Part shown: positions 6,579 to 7,166 of the stretch, piece by piece
Layout: each line of letters starts with the position of its first letter
Position numbering within the stretch: position 1 is the first letter of the stretch
Source: Novosphingobium sp. UBA6272
Lineage (GTDB): Bacteria; Pseudomonadota; Alphaproteobacteria; Sphingomonadales; Sphingomonadaceae
Direction of reading: 5' to 3'
Assembly: GCF_002440635.1 (NCBI RefSeq)
Contig: NZ_DJUW01000021.1
Location: forward strand, 1-7,166
DNA length: 7,166 bases
The notes under the pieces: generated by a model
Seen by the model: only the letters and a program-made list of their open reading frames with translations
The model's database searches: none
What the model was told of the DNA's origin: nothing
Position numbers and translations under genes: made by a program

Positions 6579-7106
6579 CTAGCTGCGCGTCAACACGCCG
6601 CAGGCAATCCGCGCACCGCTGTTGCCGCTGGGGTCGGTCCGGTAATCGTCGGGTCCGGCGTGGACCACGATGGCAGTTCCATCCGCATCGAACAGGGCCG
6701 CTTCCAGCACCGCGCGCGTGCCTGGCAACTGGGCAGACACTGCGGCGGCCCCATTGCTGTCGATCACGACATTGGGAAGATCGCCAAGGTGACTGCCGGA
6801 TGGATTGGCGGTTCCGTGCTGGCGCCCGCCGGGATTGAGATGCCCGCCGGCGCTGGCAAAATCCGGGGCGTCACAGCGGCCCACCATGTGCAGGTGCATG
6901 CCTTTCTGACCTGCTGGCAATCCTGCCAAAGCTAGGCTGAGGGTAACTTTTTCACCGGCTGCAGTCAGGATTGCGGTGCCTGCTGGCAGCCCGTTGGCCT
7001 GGCGCAAGGTTGCGGTCGCAAGCTTCTTGGTCGGAACCTCACCCAGCGAGGCGCAGGCGGTCAGCGCGATGCACAGGACGATGGAAATAGCGAATTTGCG
7101 CAACAT
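6579..7106 (-). CDS. sodC: Cu/Zn superoxide dismutase, predicted lipoprotein
   Basis: SodC dismutates superoxide to peroxide and oxygen outside the cytoplasm. The 175-aa product starts with a short basic and hydrophobic signal ending in the lipobox LTAC, so Cys18 is predicted to be lipidated and the enzyme anchored to a membrane facing the periplasm. All metal ligands are present: copper His71, His73 and His149, bridging His89, zinc His97, His106 and Asp109. The disulfide cysteines are Cys78 and Cys169, and the substrate-guiding Arg166 sits in SGARIACG. GGHLNP and HLGDLPN are classic family signatures. The ATG is preceded by GGAGG with 4-base spacing (complement of 7111-7115). It converges on the MFS gene with only 17 bases between stop codons and no clear terminator there. 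The leader can fold into a hairpin (7107-7139). Confidence 0.96.
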   Translation of the reverse strand: MLRKFAISIVLCIALTACASLGEVPTKKLATATLRQANGLPAGTAILTAAGEKVTLSLALAGLPAGQKGMHLHMVGRCDAPDFASAGGHLNPGGRQHGTANPSGSHLGDLPNVVIDSNGAAAVSAQLPGTRAVLEAALFDADGTAIVVHAGPDDYRTDPSGNSGARIACGVLTRS

Positions 7107-7139
7107 GGTGCCTCCAGCGAAAATGATTCGTCTGGCACC
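7107..7139 (-). promoter_or_regulatory. Predicted hairpin in the sodC leader enclosing the ribosome binding site
   Basis: Read on the - strand, the 33 bases directly before the sodC start codon form an interrupted inverted repeat. In window coordinates 7107-7111 pair with 7135-7139, 7115-7117 with 7132-7134, and 7118-7121 with 7127-7130, giving 12 pairs. There is one bulged base at 7131, a 3-base bulge at 7112-7114 and a 5-base loop at 7122-7126. The GGAGG ribosome binding site (complement of 7111-7115) lies in the stem and its bulge, directly next to the ATG. The structure could control translation, but it could also be a DNA-level operator or chance. Confidence 0.45.
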
Positions 7140-7166
7140 ATAACGAAAAAGGGGCCGGATTGCTCC

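Overview
The window looks like a GC-rich chromosomal segment of an alphaproteobacterium, most likely a member of the Sphingomonadales. The reasons are the strong G/C bias at third codon positions, a cold-shock protein with two cold-shock domains behind an Arg/Gly-rich N-terminus, the tight argD-argF-hslO order, and a spinster-type MFS transporter next to queC. I made the genus-level assignment from memory of these families, not from a search.

Layout: (1) At 1-549 (+) lies the 3' part of a gene for a glycine/arginine-rich protein with two cold-shock domains, whose start is outside the window. It is closed by a strong intrinsic terminator at 606-650. (2) At 683-3707 (+) is a tightly packed operon: argD (N-acetylornithine aminotransferase), argF (ornithine carbamoyltransferase) and hslO (redox-activated chaperone Hsp33). 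The genes overlap by 1 and 4 bases, which points to translational coupling. (3) After a 113-base gap with a plausible promoter come a small exported DUF3617-like protein (3821-4231), queC (7-cyano-7-deazaguanine synthase, 4272-4967) and an MFS transporter (4987-6561). All three are on the + strand with short gaps of 40 and 19 bases, so they may share a transcript. (4) Convergent to these, on the - strand at 6579-7106, is sodC, a predicted lipoprotein Cu/Zn superoxide dismutase. A predicted hairpin in its leader contains the ribosome binding site.

Functionally, argD and argF act in arginine biosynthesis: ArgD makes N-acetylornithine and ArgF carbamoylates ornithine to citrulline. Hsp33 and SodC both concern oxidative stress, but they are in separate transcription units and act in the cytoplasm and the cell envelope respectively. 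QueC makes preQ0 for queuosine tRNA modification; no other que gene is visible here.

I found no mobile element, CRISPR array, tRNA, rRNA or phage-like module, and nothing that convincingly forms a new multi-gene system. The points most worth checking are the sodC leader hairpin, the DUF3617-like protein and the hairpin over its ribosome binding site, the extra membrane-segment pair in the MFS protein, and the modular repeat structure of the cold-shock protein.
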